Under the pieces are notes generated by a model, which saw only the letters and a list, made by a program, of their open reading frames with translations, searched no databases and had not been told where the DNA came from. Of a stretch of 15,506 nt of DNA, positions 1 through 7,709 are shown one piece after another (within the stretch, counting starts at the first letter, position 1; the number at the start of each line of letters is the position of its first letter). Both the position numbers and the translations under genes were made by a program. The DNA is from Chloroflexota bacterium (GTDB taxonomy: Bacteria; Chloroflexota; Anaerolineae; UBA1429), in contig JAAYXX010000462.1 in assembly GCA_012515695.1 (NCBI GenBank), forward strand, positions 1-15,506, read 5' to 3'.

Positions 1-171
1 CCCTCGCCCATCGTCGGCCCGTGGCCCACGGTGCGCGACGGCTATGCCCTGCCGCCACAGGGGCCGGGCCTCGGCATCACCTTTGACGAGGCAGCCGCAG
101 AGGAAGACACGTTTGTGCCCCGCCCAAACGCCTACCTCAAAGCGCCCGACGGTTCCCTTCGAGATTGGTAA
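1..171 (+). CDS. Enolase-superfamily dehydratase (mandelate racemase/galactonate dehydratase type), C-terminal fragment
   Basis: Only the last 56 residues are in the window; the reading frame is open at base 1 and ends at TAA 169-171. The tail contains GPGLGITFDE, the proline/glycine loop that closes the capping domain in mandelate racemase-muconate lactonizing enzyme family members. It ends in APDGSLRDW, very like the DGS-x-x-(D/E)W terminus of D-galactonate and related sugar-acid dehydratases. Such enzymes abstract a proton alpha to a carboxylate and eliminate water in the cytoplasm. The active site lies outside the window, so the substrate cannot be judged. Its position just upstream of a sugar transporter operon on the same strand, and a second member of the superfamily at 11752-12876, fits a sugar-acid catabolic locus. 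The family call rests on the C-terminal signature only. Confidence 0.72.
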   Translation, partial: PSPIVGPWPTVRDGYALPPQGPGLGITFDEAAAEEDTFVPRPNAYLKAPDGSLRDW

Positions 172-198
172 ACGGCACAGCCTCCTCCATACAATCAG

Positions 199-241
199 GC
201 AGAAGCCGACGCAGGCGCCAAACACCTGCGTCGGCTTCTGC
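199..241. terminator. Perfect 17-bp hairpin downstream of the dehydratase gene
   Basis: The arms 199-215 (GCAGAAGCCGACGCAGG) and 225-241 are exact reverse complements around a 9-nt loop. The hairpin starts 28 nt after the stop codon of the upstream gene, the usual place for a terminator. No run of T follows it on either strand, so it may act as a factor-dependent terminator or as an mRNA 3'-end stabiliser rather than a classical intrinsic terminator. Confidence 0.6.
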
Positions 242-304
242 AAACACGGAATTATCGAGCAGGCTGCGTTAGCACGAGTTCAGGCGAATATCAGGTTAAA
301 ACTA

Positions 305-333
305 TTGACACCGGTTTGCGATAATGCTATGAT
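305..333 (+). promoter_or_regulatory. Strong sigma-70-type promoter for the sugar ABC transporter operon
   Basis: A perfect -35 box TTGACA (305-310) is followed by a 17-nt spacer and a -10 box TATGAT (328-333, five of six matches). Transcription should start near 340, giving a leader of about 140 nt before the TTG start at 479. A palindromic ACCGGT (310-315) overlaps the -35 end and spacer and recurs in the leader at 422-427, a possible repressor site. The remainder of the leader (340-466) shows no recognisable riboswitch or small gene. Confidence 0.72.
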
Positions 334-478
334 GGGGCCAGTTTAAAAAATTTCAGGCATCGGCGCTTTGGCTTCGCGCAAAGGATTGGCAATCAGGCGT
401 ACGTTAGGCTCGTTGTACTGTACCGGTATCCGACGAATCGCGTATCCGCTATGTAGCACGGTTGCTAAGGAGGTCCTC

Positions 479-1432
479 TTGGCTGCAAACGTCAAGCTTC
501 CGAATCCGCGTAAACCGTTTTCTCGCGCCTCGCTCAGTCTCCGCAAGCGGGAAATCATCACCGGCTATCTGTTCCTGACCCCCTGGATCATCGGCTTTCT
601 CGCGTTTGTCTCCGGCCCCATGATCGCGTCCGCCATCCTGAGCTTTACCAACTATGACATGGTGAACGTGGGCAAATTCGTCGGGTTGGACAACTACTCG
701 TTCATCTTTGGCAGGGATGAGCTGTTCTGGCCCTCGCTGCTGCGCACGTTCCGCTATGCCGTCATCGTCGTCCCCATCTCGCTCACCGGCTCTTTGCTGG
801 CCGCCATGCTGCTCAACCAGGGCCTCAAGGGTACGACGATATATCGAACGCTGTACTTTCTCCCTCACCTTACCCCCATCGTGGCCTCGGCCATGCTCTG
901 GGGGTGGTTCTTTGACCCCAACGTGGGGTTGTTTAACCACGTACTCCGCAACATTACAGGGCTGACCGAATTGCCCGGGTGGTTCCGCGACCCGAATTGG
1001 GCCATGCCTGCGCTGATTATCATGGCGATGTGGGGGGCCGTGGGCGGCAACAACATGCTGATTTTCCTGGCAGGGCTTCAGGGCGTGCCCCAGGAGATGT
1101 ACGAAGCGGCGTCCATTGATGGCGCGGGAACCTGGGCCAAGTTCTGGCATGTGACCATCCCGCTGCTCAGCCCCACGATTTTCTTCTGCCTCGTCCTCGG
1201 CGTAATTGGCGCCCTGCGCGTGTTCACTGCCGCCTTTGTCGCCACCGGCGGCGGCCCGGCGTATGCCACCTATTTCTATGCGCTGCATATCTATAACAAG
1301 GCGTTCCGCTACTTTGAAATGGGGTACGCCTCGGCGCTATCGTGGATATTCTTCTTTATCACACTGGTGTTCACACTGATTCAGTTCAAAGCCTCCACCA
1401 AGTGGGTATTCTACGCCGGGGAGGTGCGATAA
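479..1432 (+). CDS. Sugar ABC transporter permease, MalF/UgpA type (CUT1 family)
   Basis: This is an inner-membrane permease of a carbohydrate importer, 317 residues. About six hydrophobic helices are visible, starting with YLFLTPWIIGFLAF and ending near the C-terminus. The ATPase-docking EAA loop reads EAASIDGAGTWAKFWHVTIP from residue 209, the expected place in binding-protein-dependent permeases. The TTG start at 479 is chosen because AAGGAGG (467-473) lies 5 nt upstream; the frame is open further upstream to 368, but that part reads like non-coding leader and has no comparable ribosome site. The stop codon overlaps the next gene's start (TAATG), so the two permeases are translationally coupled and should form a heterodimer. 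No ATPase gene lies in the operon, so a shared MsmX/UgpC-like ATPase encoded elsewhere is presumed. The sugar is unknown. Confidence 0.93.
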   Translation: MAANVKLPNPRKPFSRASLSLRKREIITGYLFLTPWIIGFLAFVSGPMIASAILSFTNYDMVNVGKFVGLDNYSFIFGRDELFWPSLLRTFRYAVIVVPISLTGSLLAAMLLNQGLKGTTIYRTLYFLPHLTPIVASAMLWGWFFDPNVGLFNHVLRNITGLTELPGWFRDPNWAMPALIIMAMWGAVGGNNMLIFLAGLQGVPQEMYEAASIDGAGTWAKFWHVTIPLLSPTIFFCLVLGVIGALRVFTAAFVATGGGPAYATYFYALHIYNKAFRYFEMGYASALSWIFFFITLVFTLIQFKASTKWVFYAGEVR

Positions 1433-2346
1433 TGGCGCAGAATATGAGTGTTAGCCAGCCAATGCGCTCGGCCACAGTTGGACAAGGCAAGTACCACTCG
1501 GCGCGCGCGCGCCGCAGGGCGGGGCGCACTATCCTGTACGTCATCGCGATCACATCGAGCATCATCTTTATGCTGCCATTTGCCTGGGCGCTGTTCTCCT
1601 CGTTCAAGTCGCCCGGTGACCTGACGCGCTATCCCCCCAGCCTGTTCCCTACTGTCTGGCAGCCGGGGAACTATGCCGAAGTCTTTACAGAGGTGCCTTT
1701 TGCCCGGTGGATCGCCAACACGCTATTCATCGCCATCACGGCAACGTTCGGAGCGGTGCTTTCCGCCGCGCTGGTCGGCTTTTCGTTCGCCCGCTTTCGC
1801 TACCCCGGGCGCGACCTGATCTTTTTGGTCACCCTGAGCACGATGATGCTGCCCGCCGAAGTAACGCTCATCCCGTTGTATATCGGCTTTGCCAAACTGA
1901 AATGGCTGGACAGCTACAGGCCGCTGATTATCCCCTCTTTCTTTGGCGGGGGAGCCTTCCTGATCTTTATGATGCGCCAGTTCTTTATGACGATTCCCCT
2001 GGACCTCGACGAGGCGGCGCGTATTGACGGCGCAAGCTATCTGCGGATCTTTTGGCAGATCGTGATGCCGTTGTCCGTGCCCGCCCTGGCGACCGCATCC
2101 GTGCTGACCTTTATCGGGCATTGGGACAACTTTATGGGACCGTTTATCTACCTGAACACTAAGGAAAAGTTTACCCTGGCGGTAGGCGTGCGCTTTTTCT
2201 CGGCTCTTGTAGACCCCGATGGAAAGCCCAGGCAACACCTCTTGATGGCGTCCAGTCTGATGATGACCTTCCCGATCATTATATTGTTCTTTGTGGCACA
2301 ACGCTTCTTTGTGCGCGGAATCGTGATGAGCGGAATTAAAGGCTAG
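1432..2346 (+). CDS. Sugar ABC transporter permease, MalG/UgpE type (CUT1 family)
   Basis: This is the second membrane subunit of the importer, 304 residues. A basic N-terminus (residues 20-31, rich in Arg) precedes the first helix TILYVIAITSSIIFMLPFAWAL. The FSSFK segment after helix 1 and the EAA loop EAARIDGASYLRIFWQIVMP (from residue 194) are typical of MalG-like permeases. ATG 1432 overlaps the TAA of the first permease and has GGGGAGG just upstream, so this start is favoured over in-frame codons further upstream. Together with the preceding gene it forms the transmembrane channel. The protein ends with GIVMSGIKG, the usual short tail of this family. It is very likely co-transcribed with the binding protein that follows 67 nt later. 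Confidence 0.94.
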   Translation: MAQNMSVSQPMRSATVGQGKYHSARARRRAGRTILYVIAITSSIIFMLPFAWALFSSFKSPGDLTRYPPSLFPTVWQPGNYAEVFTEVPFARWIANTLFIAITATFGAVLSAALVGFSFARFRYPGRDLIFLVTLSTMMLPAEVTLIPLYIGFAKLKWLDSYRPLIIPSFFGGGAFLIFMMRQFFMTIPLDLDEAARIDGASYLRIFWQIVMPLSVPALATASVLTFIGHWDNFMGPFIYLNTKEKFTLAVGVRFFSALVDPDGKPRQHLLMASSLMMTFPIIILFFVAQRFFVRGIVMSGIKG

Positions 2347-2413
2347 ATCGTTTCGATGTGCGTTGGTGGAGGATGACTGCATCGGAGATTCGCTAGCACG
2401 TAAGGAGGACGCA

Positions 2414-3769
2414 ATGACACGCAACGACAAGCTCACGCGTAGAGCATTCCTGACAGGCGCCGCCGTTCTGACTGGGTTCCTGCTCGTAGCCTGCGGCCCC
2501 AAAGCAGAACCAACTACCGCGCCCCAACAGGAAACATCCGGCGAGCAGCCCAAAGAGGTCAGTGAGGCCAAGCCAGCCCCCAAGGAAACGGTAACGATCA
2601 AGTTCCATGACCGTGCCGGTTCCCATGCCGACTGGCACCTCAAGCGGGTGCCCTTGTTCGAAGAGCAGAACCCCGGCATCAAGCTGGAAATCGACGCCAT
2701 TCCCGACGACCATGTCGGGAAGCAGTATGCGTTGGCCGCGTCGGGCACCATCGGCGACGTGGTGTGGTGCTACAACAACGGCACAACCGAGATGGTGCGC
2801 CGCGGAGTGGCGCGAGAGATCAATGATATCGTAGAAGCCGAGCAATTTGATCTCTCGGTCTTTTGGCCCGCAATCATCCAGGCGTTCACCATCGAAGACA
2901 AGCTGTACGGCATCCCGAACCACGGGCACTATGGCACAAACGTTTACTACTATAACGAAGACATGTTCGAGGCGGCGGGCGTGCCACTGCCCAATCCCGA
3001 CTGGACGGTGCTCGACCTCGTGGAAGCGGCCAAAAAGATGACCAAGGAGCCTGACGTGTGGGGCCTGCGCACGGTGGGAACGGGCGCGGAACATGTGCCC
3101 AGCTACCTGCGTATGTTCGGCGGCGAACTGATGAACCCCGAAGGCACCAAATGCCTGCTCGATTCGGATGCCTCCAGGGAAGCCCTCAAATGGCTGTACG
3201 ATCTCCGCTATACCGACAAGGTAGACCCCTGCATCTGCGGCGACCAGACACGCGACAACTTTGTCGCGGGCAAGGTCGGGTGCTACAACTGGACGCCAGG
3301 GTATGCCGCCGAGTTTAACAACATCAAAGACTGGACATTCAAGTGGAACGCCATGATCGGGCCGGTTGGCCCGAACGGGCACCGGGGCACCCAGGTTTCC
3401 GGCGCGGCTTTTTGCGTGACCAAAGCTTCCAAGCACCCCTACGAAGCGTTCCGGGTGCTCGATTTCTTCTCGACGTTCGAGGATGGGGTAGAGCACGTGT
3501 GGGGCGGCGCGGGCAGCCCCGGCCCACGCAACGATTGCTGGGAGAGCCAGCGACTCAACGATTACCACCCCATCTACAGGATCATCCTGGAGAAGCACCC
3601 CGAAGGCCCAGCGCCCTACTACTATCCCGCGAACGGGCGCACCAGCGAGTTCACCGACACGATGAACAACACGCTACAGGCCATCTGGACCGGCGCTGTG
3701 GGCCTGGACGAGGGCATCGCCGAAGCCCAGCGCGCCTGCCAGGAAATCCTGGACCGCGACCCGGCCTAG
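2414..3769 (+). CDS. Extracellular sugar-binding lipoprotein, solute-binding family 1, with Tat signal
   Basis: This is the substrate-capture component of the importer, 451 residues. The N-terminus combines a twin-arginine motif (LTRRAFL, residues 7-13), a hydrophobic stretch and a lipobox LVAC with Cys27. It should therefore be exported folded by Tat and anchored by lipid to the outer face of the membrane. A Thr/Pro/Glu-rich linker (about 28-60) follows, then the family 1 binding fold, with landmarks such as KLYGIPNHGHYGTNVYYYNEDMF. Aromatic residues abound, as in sugar-binding clefts. AAGGAGG at 2402-2408 fixes the ATG at 2414. It sits last in the operon, whereas in many CUT1 operons the binding protein comes first. 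Several Cys pairs in the mature domain might form disulphides. The ligand is not identifiable. Confidence 0.93.
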   Translation: MTRNDKLTRRAFLTGAAVLTGFLLVACGPKAEPTTAPQQETSGEQPKEVSEAKPAPKETVTIKFHDRAGSHADWHLKRVPLFEEQNPGIKLEIDAIPDDHVGKQYALAASGTIGDVVWCYNNGTTEMVRRGVAREINDIVEAEQFDLSVFWPAIIQAFTIEDKLYGIPNHGHYGTNVYYYNEDMFEAAGVPLPNPDWTVLDLVEAAKKMTKEPDVWGLRTVGTGAEHVPSYLRMFGGELMNPEGTKCLLDSDASREALKWLYDLRYTDKVDPCICGDQTRDNFVAGKVGCYNWTPGYAAEFNNIKDWTFKWNAMIGPVGPNGHRGTQVSGAAFCVTKASKHPYEAFRVLDFFSTFEDGVEHVWGGAGSPGPRNDCWESQRLNDYHPIYRIILEKHPEGPAPYYYPANGRTSEFTDTMNNTLQAIWTGAVGLDEGIAEAQRACQEILDRDPA

Positions 3770-3797
3770 CCCTGACCAACGGCATTACGTATCACCG

Positions 3798-3832
3798 CCA
3801 ACTCCCCGCTCACCAGCGGGGAGTTGGTTTTT
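3798..3832 (+). terminator. Rho-independent terminator of the ABC transporter operon
   Basis: The 13-nt arms CCAACTCCCCGCT (3798-3810) and AGCGGGGAGTTGG (3815-3827) pair perfectly around a CACC loop and are followed directly by TTTTT (3828-3832). It lies 28 nt beyond the binding-protein stop. The following molybdoenzyme gene is thereby likely a separate transcription unit. Confidence 0.93.
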
Positions 3833-3849
3833 CGCCCCCGCCCCCTCAT

Positions 3850-3878
3850 TTGCGCTTTTCACCCAAATGCGCTACAAA
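3850..3878 (+). promoter_or_regulatory. Weak candidate promoter for the molybdoenzyme gene
   Basis: TTGCGC (3850-3855), a 17-nt spacer and TACAAA (3873-3878) match the sigma-70 consensus only in part (three and four of six). The site is supported mainly by its position, after a strong terminator and 38 nt before the ATG at 3916. Confidence 0.3.
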
Positions 3879-3915
3879 CCTACCTGTCAACCAGCGTACC
3901 CGGAAAGGACCCGTC

Positions 3916-5997
3916 ATGCCCCAACACTTGCCCGTCACCTGCAACCGCGACTGCATCGGCGGCTGCCCGCTCATCGCCACCGTGGAGCAAGGCCGCATCA
4001 CGCGCATCAGCGACAACCCGCTGGGAGGGCGGTATCTGCATGGCTGCATTCGCGGCTACCAGGCCATGCGCCAGTTGTACGCCCCCGACCGGCTGACGCA
4101 GCCCCTTTTGCGGGTGGGGCCACGCGGCTCGTCCGAGTTCCGCCCGATCTCCTGGCCAGAGGCGCTGGACCGCGTCGCCGACAAACTGCGCGACATTCGC
4201 GAGCGTTACGGCCCGCAGGCTGTCCTGTCGCTGGGTTCCTCCGGCTCGTGCGTGGGCTTGCTGCACAACACGGGCAGCCTGAAGGCCCGCTTTCTCGGCC
4301 TGTTCGGGGGATACACCGTCACATACGGCGGCTATAGCGCAGCGGCAGCCGGATTTGCCACGCCTTACGTCCTCGGCAACGCTGCCGCCGGGATAGACCC
4401 CGCCACGGTGCAGCATTCCCGGCTGGTTATCCTGTGGGGGGCCAACGTCTCGGACACGCGCCTGGGCTGCGAATGGCACGCACGCCTGCGTGAAGCCAAA
4501 CAGCGCGGCACACCTGTGATCGTGCTGGACCCCCGCCGCACCCGCACCGTGCGCGAGCTGGGCACGCAATGGATCCCCCTGCTCCCCGGCACCGATGCCG
4601 CCCTGATGCTGGCCGTGCTGTATGTGCTGATAGACGAGGGGTTGGTGGACCGCCCCTTTGTCGAGCGATACGCCCACGGGTTTGACCAACTGGATCAGCA
4701 CGTCATGGGGCGCGACGGCACGCCGCCGAAAACCCCCGCCTGGGCGGCGGCGCTCTGCGGCACGCCCGCCGAAACCATCATCGCCCTGGCCCGGCTCTAC
4801 GGCCAGACGCGGCCCACCCTGCTGCTTCCGGGGCTGTCCATCCAGCGCACCGTGGGCGGCGAGGAGGCCATTCGTCTGTCCATCGCGCTACAGACCGCTA
4901 CGGGCAACCTGGGCCGCCGGGGTGGGTCGTCCGGGGCGCTGTCGCTCAACATCCCCGGCCCGCGCATCGGCGGCATAGGCGCGCCAACCCCCAAAGTCAT
5001 GCCCGCCATCCCGGTCTATCGCTGGCCCGACGCCATCCTGGAAGGCAAGGCGGGCGGCTTTCCCAGCGACATTCGCGCCGTGTACAACGTGGGCGGCAAT
5101 TACGTGGTAGAAGGGGCCGACGTACGCAAGAATATGCGCGCCTTTGAACGACTCGAGTTCGCCGTCTGCCATGACCTGTTCCTCACTCCCACAGCGCGGC
5201 ATTGCGACATCGTCCTGCCCGCCACCCACTGGCTAGAGCGGCAGGATATTGTCACGGCCCAGGGCAATTATCTGATGTTCTCCCACCAGGCGGCCAGCCC
5301 CCTGGCTGATGCGCGCAACGATTACGATATTTTCTGCGCGCTGGCCGAGCGGTTGGGCTTTGGCCAGGCTTTTTCCGAGGGCAAGAGCGAGGAGGATTGG
5401 CTGCGCGAGTTCGTGGCCCGCTCTGAGGTGCCCGACTATGAAGAGTTCAAACGCACCGGCCTGTACATGGGCAGCGACCAGCAGCGCGTGGGGCTGGCCG
5501 ATTTCGTGGCCGACCCGCAGGCCCATCCGCTGTCCACCCCCTCCGGGCGCGTGGAAATCGCCTCCGAAGCGTACGCCCGCACGGGGTTCCCGGCAATCCC
5601 CCAGGCGCGGTTGCTGCCCACGCAGGAGGATTACCCCTTGCGGCTGATTACGCCCAAGTCGCGCTATCGCAACCATTCGCAATTCGACAATATCCCCTGG
5701 TTCCAGCAGCGCGAGCCGCAGCGTTTGTGGATGCACCCCCACGACGCGGCGGCGCGGGGCATCGCCGACGGCCAGCAGGTCACGGTATGCAGCCCCCAGG
5801 GACGGGTGCGTATCCCCGCGTATGTCACCGAAGATATTATGCCCGGCGTGGTCTGTCTGCTGGAAGGGGCCTGGCCCTGCTGGGACGCCGACGGCGTAGA
5901 TGTCGCCGGTTCGGCCAATGTGCTCGCACCCACCGAGCCAACCATGCCCAGCGAGGGTTCCCGCACGCATTCCGTGCTGGTGCAGGTGCAGGGGTAG
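3916..5997 (+). CDS. Molybdopterin oxidoreductase, DMSO reductase family (DmsA-like), cytoplasmic and stand-alone
   Basis: A 693-residue catalytic protein of the Mo/W-bis-pyranopterin family. The N-terminus carries Cys9-x3-Cys13-x3-Cys17-x26-Cys44, the pattern of a [4Fe-4S] cluster, then YAPDRLTQPLLRVGPRG and ISWPEAL as in DmsA-type proteins. Ser141 in GGYSAAAAG aligns with the Mo-ligand serine of DMSO and TMAO reductases. Cofactor-binding stretches follow (VILWGANVSDT; VLDPRRTRT), and a C-terminal dinucleotide-binding domain starts near LRLITPKSRYRNHSQFDN. Unlike DmsA there is no twin-arginine leader, and no electron-transfer or membrane subunit gene lies nearby, so the enzyme is predicted to be cytoplasmic with an unknown electron partner. 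The ATG at 3916 has AAAGGA at 3904-3909 upstream. The frame stays open back to 3343, but that part is a shadow of the binding-protein gene and spans its terminator. The reaction cannot be assigned; S- or N-oxide reduction is the family default. Confidence 0.88.
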   Translation: MPQHLPVTCNRDCIGGCPLIATVEQGRITRISDNPLGGRYLHGCIRGYQAMRQLYAPDRLTQPLLRVGPRGSSEFRPISWPEALDRVADKLRDIRERYGPQAVLSLGSSGSCVGLLHNTGSLKARFLGLFGGYTVTYGGYSAAAAGFATPYVLGNAAAGIDPATVQHSRLVILWGANVSDTRLGCEWHARLREAKQRGTPVIVLDPRRTRTVRELGTQWIPLLPGTDAALMLAVLYVLIDEGLVDRPFVERYAHGFDQLDQHVMGRDGTPPKTPAWAAALCGTPAETIIALARLYGQTRPTLLLPGLSIQRTVGGEEAIRLSIALQTATGNLGRRGGSSGALSLNIPGPRIGGIGAPTPKVMPAIPVYRWPDAILEGKAGGFPSDIRAVYNVGGNYVVEGADVRKNMRAFERLEFAVCHDLFLTPTARHCDIVLPATHWLERQDIVTAQGNYLMFSHQAASPLADARNDYDIFCALAERLGFGQAFSEGKSEEDWLREFVARSEVPDYEEFKRTGLYMGSDQQRVGLADFVADPQAHPLSTPSGRVEIASEAYARTGFPAIPQARLLPTQEDYPLRLITPKSRYRNHSQFDNIPWFQQREPQRLWMHPHDAAARGIADGQQVTVCSPQGRVRIPAYVTEDIMPGVVCLLEGAWPCWDADGVDVAGSANVLAPTEPTMPSEGSRTHSVLVQVQG

Positions 5998-6062
5998 ACC
6001 AGGGCGCTGCCGGGCAGGCGTCGCTCTGACAGATGGGGTTCAAGGTGGCAAGCTCCCTACAA

Positions 6063-6112
6063 GCGACCCGCGCCCCCGCCCGTGGCAGGGGTCGAGCCAG
6101 GGCACGGGTCGC
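6063..6112. terminator. Possible weak hairpin between convergent genes
   Basis: GCGACCCG (6063-6070) and CGGGTCGC (6105-6112) pair over a long GC-rich loop in the 141-nt gap between the convergent molybdoenzyme gene and the gene ending at 6139. There is no T-tract. The position suits a terminator, but in sequence this rich in G and C the structure may be fortuitous. Confidence 0.25.
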
Positions 6113-6138
6113 CGATCTCGCCGCCGGTGTCGGGTCGG

Positions 6139-6648
6139 TTAATCCCCCAGGGCTAGCGGAACATAGTTCACGTTGCTGACCAGCACGCCCGACACATTGA
6201 CATACACCCACTTGTTGCTGAACCAGGCGTTTGTTACGCGCAGGCGCTCGCCCCCTCGCAAGATGAAATAGGGCGTCGTGAAGTGCATGTTGAGTGTGCC
6301 ATTATCGGTGCTTCGTAGCCGTATGCTCTGGCCGCCAACCTCCAAGTCCACGCTGATCACAGCAGCCGCGTCCGTGCCGCCATCGGGGGTCACCAAAATG
6401 TCCGTGATGAGCAGGTATTTCCCATCCGGCACCATATCGCCATTCTTAAAGGGCGTGCCGTCAGCAGCAAAGAAACGGACATAGCGCTGCTCTGATTGAG
6501 GCAGAGGCCCCACCAGATTGCCATAGACTGGCGTGCCGGTATTCCCCAACGACGCCTGCGCCGGTTTTGCGAACCACCAGACCGCGACCAGACAAATAGC
6601 TACAGCGATCACCAGACCCAGAACATACCGTGCGCGATGTGTTTGCAT
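6139..6648 (-). CDS. Small secreted or membrane-anchored protein of unknown function
   Basis: I do not recognise this family. The 169-residue product begins with a short basic stretch and one long hydrophobic segment (YVLGLVIAVAICLVAVWWFA, residues 8-27) followed by AQA (30-32), a plausible signal-peptidase I site; otherwise it would be a single anchor. The rest is rich in Val, Thr and Gly with alternating hydrophobic residues, suggesting a mostly beta-sheet extracellular domain. The phrase GTPFKNGDMVPDGKYLLITDILVTP followed by FILRGGERLRVTN looks like a cupin- or jelly-roll-like sandwich, but this is guesswork. The start at 6648 is preferred because AGGAGG lies 4 nt before it; an in-frame ATG 12 codons upstream lacks one. 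It lies 219 nt downstream of the hydrolase gene on the same strand, so it may have its own promoter, though none is clear. Confidence 0.75.
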   Translation of the reverse strand: MQTHRARYVLGLVIAVAICLVAVWWFAKPAQASLGNTGTPVYGNLVGPLPQSEQRYVRFFAADGTPFKNGDMVPDGKYLLITDILVTPDGGTDAAAVISVDLEVGGQSIRLRSTDNGTLNMHFTTPYFILRGGERLRVTNAWFSNKWVYVNVSGVLVSNVNYVPLALGD

Positions 6649-6867
6649 GTGTCCTCCTGGATTCTGCGAGTCAGTTCGCGACAATCCCTGCCTGTGTTGA
6701 ATGGGTACCGGCTGGCGATGGAGAATTGCAAACGGTGAGCAGCGGCGCTCCCTTGTGGCCCGGCTATGCCTATCTCGTCAACAGGCGAACCTGTGCGGAC
6801 AGGGTTTCGGGCATTTGTAGGCTACCATTGAGGAGTTCCGGCGCGAGGAACAAGCTTGCGCCTCACT

Positions 6868-7659
6868 CTATAAGGGTAATAGCTGTCGAGGCAACGGTTG
6901 GTCGGTAATCCATGCGCGAACCATGTCCGCGAACAAGTCGGGGAATTGCAGGTTCCACAGGTGGCCCGCGCCGGGGACCATCGCGCCGCGCGCGCCCGCC
7001 ATCGTCTGGCACAACCGGCGGGCCATCGCCTTGGCGACGGGCGTCTCCTTGCTGCCCACCGCCACCAGGACGGGCGTGTGCGGGTCGGGCGGCGTCACAA
7101 TCCCGGCATACGTCGCGGTGAGGAACCGGGTCAGCGCCTCCGGGGGAACCCGCTGCATATCCTCACCCAGCAGGGCGCGGTATGCCTTGGGCACCCCCAT
7201 CTGCATGGCCGTGAGGGCGCTCAACTGGTCGGGGCGCAGCCAGGTCAGCAGCGGCCTGCTGAGGGCCACCTGCAACCGCAGGGCCGCCAGCAAGCACGAG
7301 CCGAGCCGAGCCGACGTGCCACTCAGGATCACATGCCCCACCACCTCCGGGACTTGAGCCATCAACGCCTGGGCCACTACCCCACCAAAGGACAACCCAA
7401 CCACGTGGGCAGTGCCGTCCGGTGTGGCGCGACGAATGAGGTCCGCCAGGCGAGAGACGGCATCCTCCATACGAAAAGGGCCAATGTGCGCGCTCTGCCC
7501 ATGCTCTGGCAGGTCGGGGGCCAGGCAATGGAACGCGCACAGGCGCTCCAACTGGGGCAGCCACATGCGCCCGCTCAAGGGGGAAGCGTGCAAAAAGAGA
7601 ATGGCGGGGGCATCCATCGGCCCCGCCTCGTATACATGCAACTGCTGCTCGGCAACCAT
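6868..7659 (-). CDS. Alpha/beta-hydrolase fold protein
   Basis: A 263-residue soluble protein with the layout of an alpha/beta hydrolase. The oxyanion-loop region reads FLHASPLSGRMW (residues 22-33). The nucleophile elbow GLSFGG places the catalytic serine at 90, and the late histidine is His233 in PGAGHLWN. Where an acidic triad residue is expected after strand 7, the sequence is VGSKETP with Glu205 instead of the usual Asp, so the triad may be Ser-Glu-His or use another acid. The family covers esterases, lactonases and C-C hydrolases, and the substrate is not evident; a lactonase would suit a sugar-acid locus, but that is speculation. No signal peptide is visible. It is the last of three closely spaced minus-strand genes, 50 nt after the protease gene. 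Confidence 0.87.
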   Translation of the reverse strand: MVAEQQLHVYEAGPMDAPAILFLHASPLSGRMWLPQLERLCAFHCLAPDLPEHGQSAHIGPFRMEDAVSRLADLIRRATPDGTAHVVGLSFGGVVAQALMAQVPEVVGHVILSGTSARLGSCLLAALRLQVALSRPLLTWLRPDQLSALTAMQMGVPKAYRALLGEDMQRVPPEALTRFLTATYAGIVTPPDPHTPVLVAVGSKETPVAKAMARRLCQTMAGARGAMVPGAGHLWNLQFPDLFADMVRAWITDQPLPRQLLPL

Positions 7660-7709
7660 GACGCCAGTTACCCCCTGAACAGCGATGTGCGTGGCCCTAC
7701 AGTCGGGCG

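Noticed and set aside
340..466. Riboswitch or attenuator in the ABC operon leader
   Set aside because: The leader is long enough, but I see no known aptamer core and no terminator/antiterminator pair, only short fortuitous stems.
449..1288. 279-codon open frame on the minus strand
   Set aside because: Antisense to the first permease, with low-complexity Gly/His/Arg/Glu-rich translation typical of shadow frames.
2393..3598. 401-codon open frame on the minus strand
   Set aside because: Antisense shadow of the sugar-binding lipoprotein gene; no ribosome site or recognisable domain.
3343..3915. Long N-terminal extension of the molybdoenzyme frame
   Set aside because: It overlaps the binding-protein gene in another frame, crosses its terminator, and the family N-terminus with its cysteines begins right after the ATG at 3916.
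6649..6867. Gene or promoter in the 219-nt gap upstream of the small secreted protein
   Set aside because: Frames here are short and lack ribosome sites; on the minus strand TTGCAA followed by TACCCA at 18 nt is too poor a promoter match to report.
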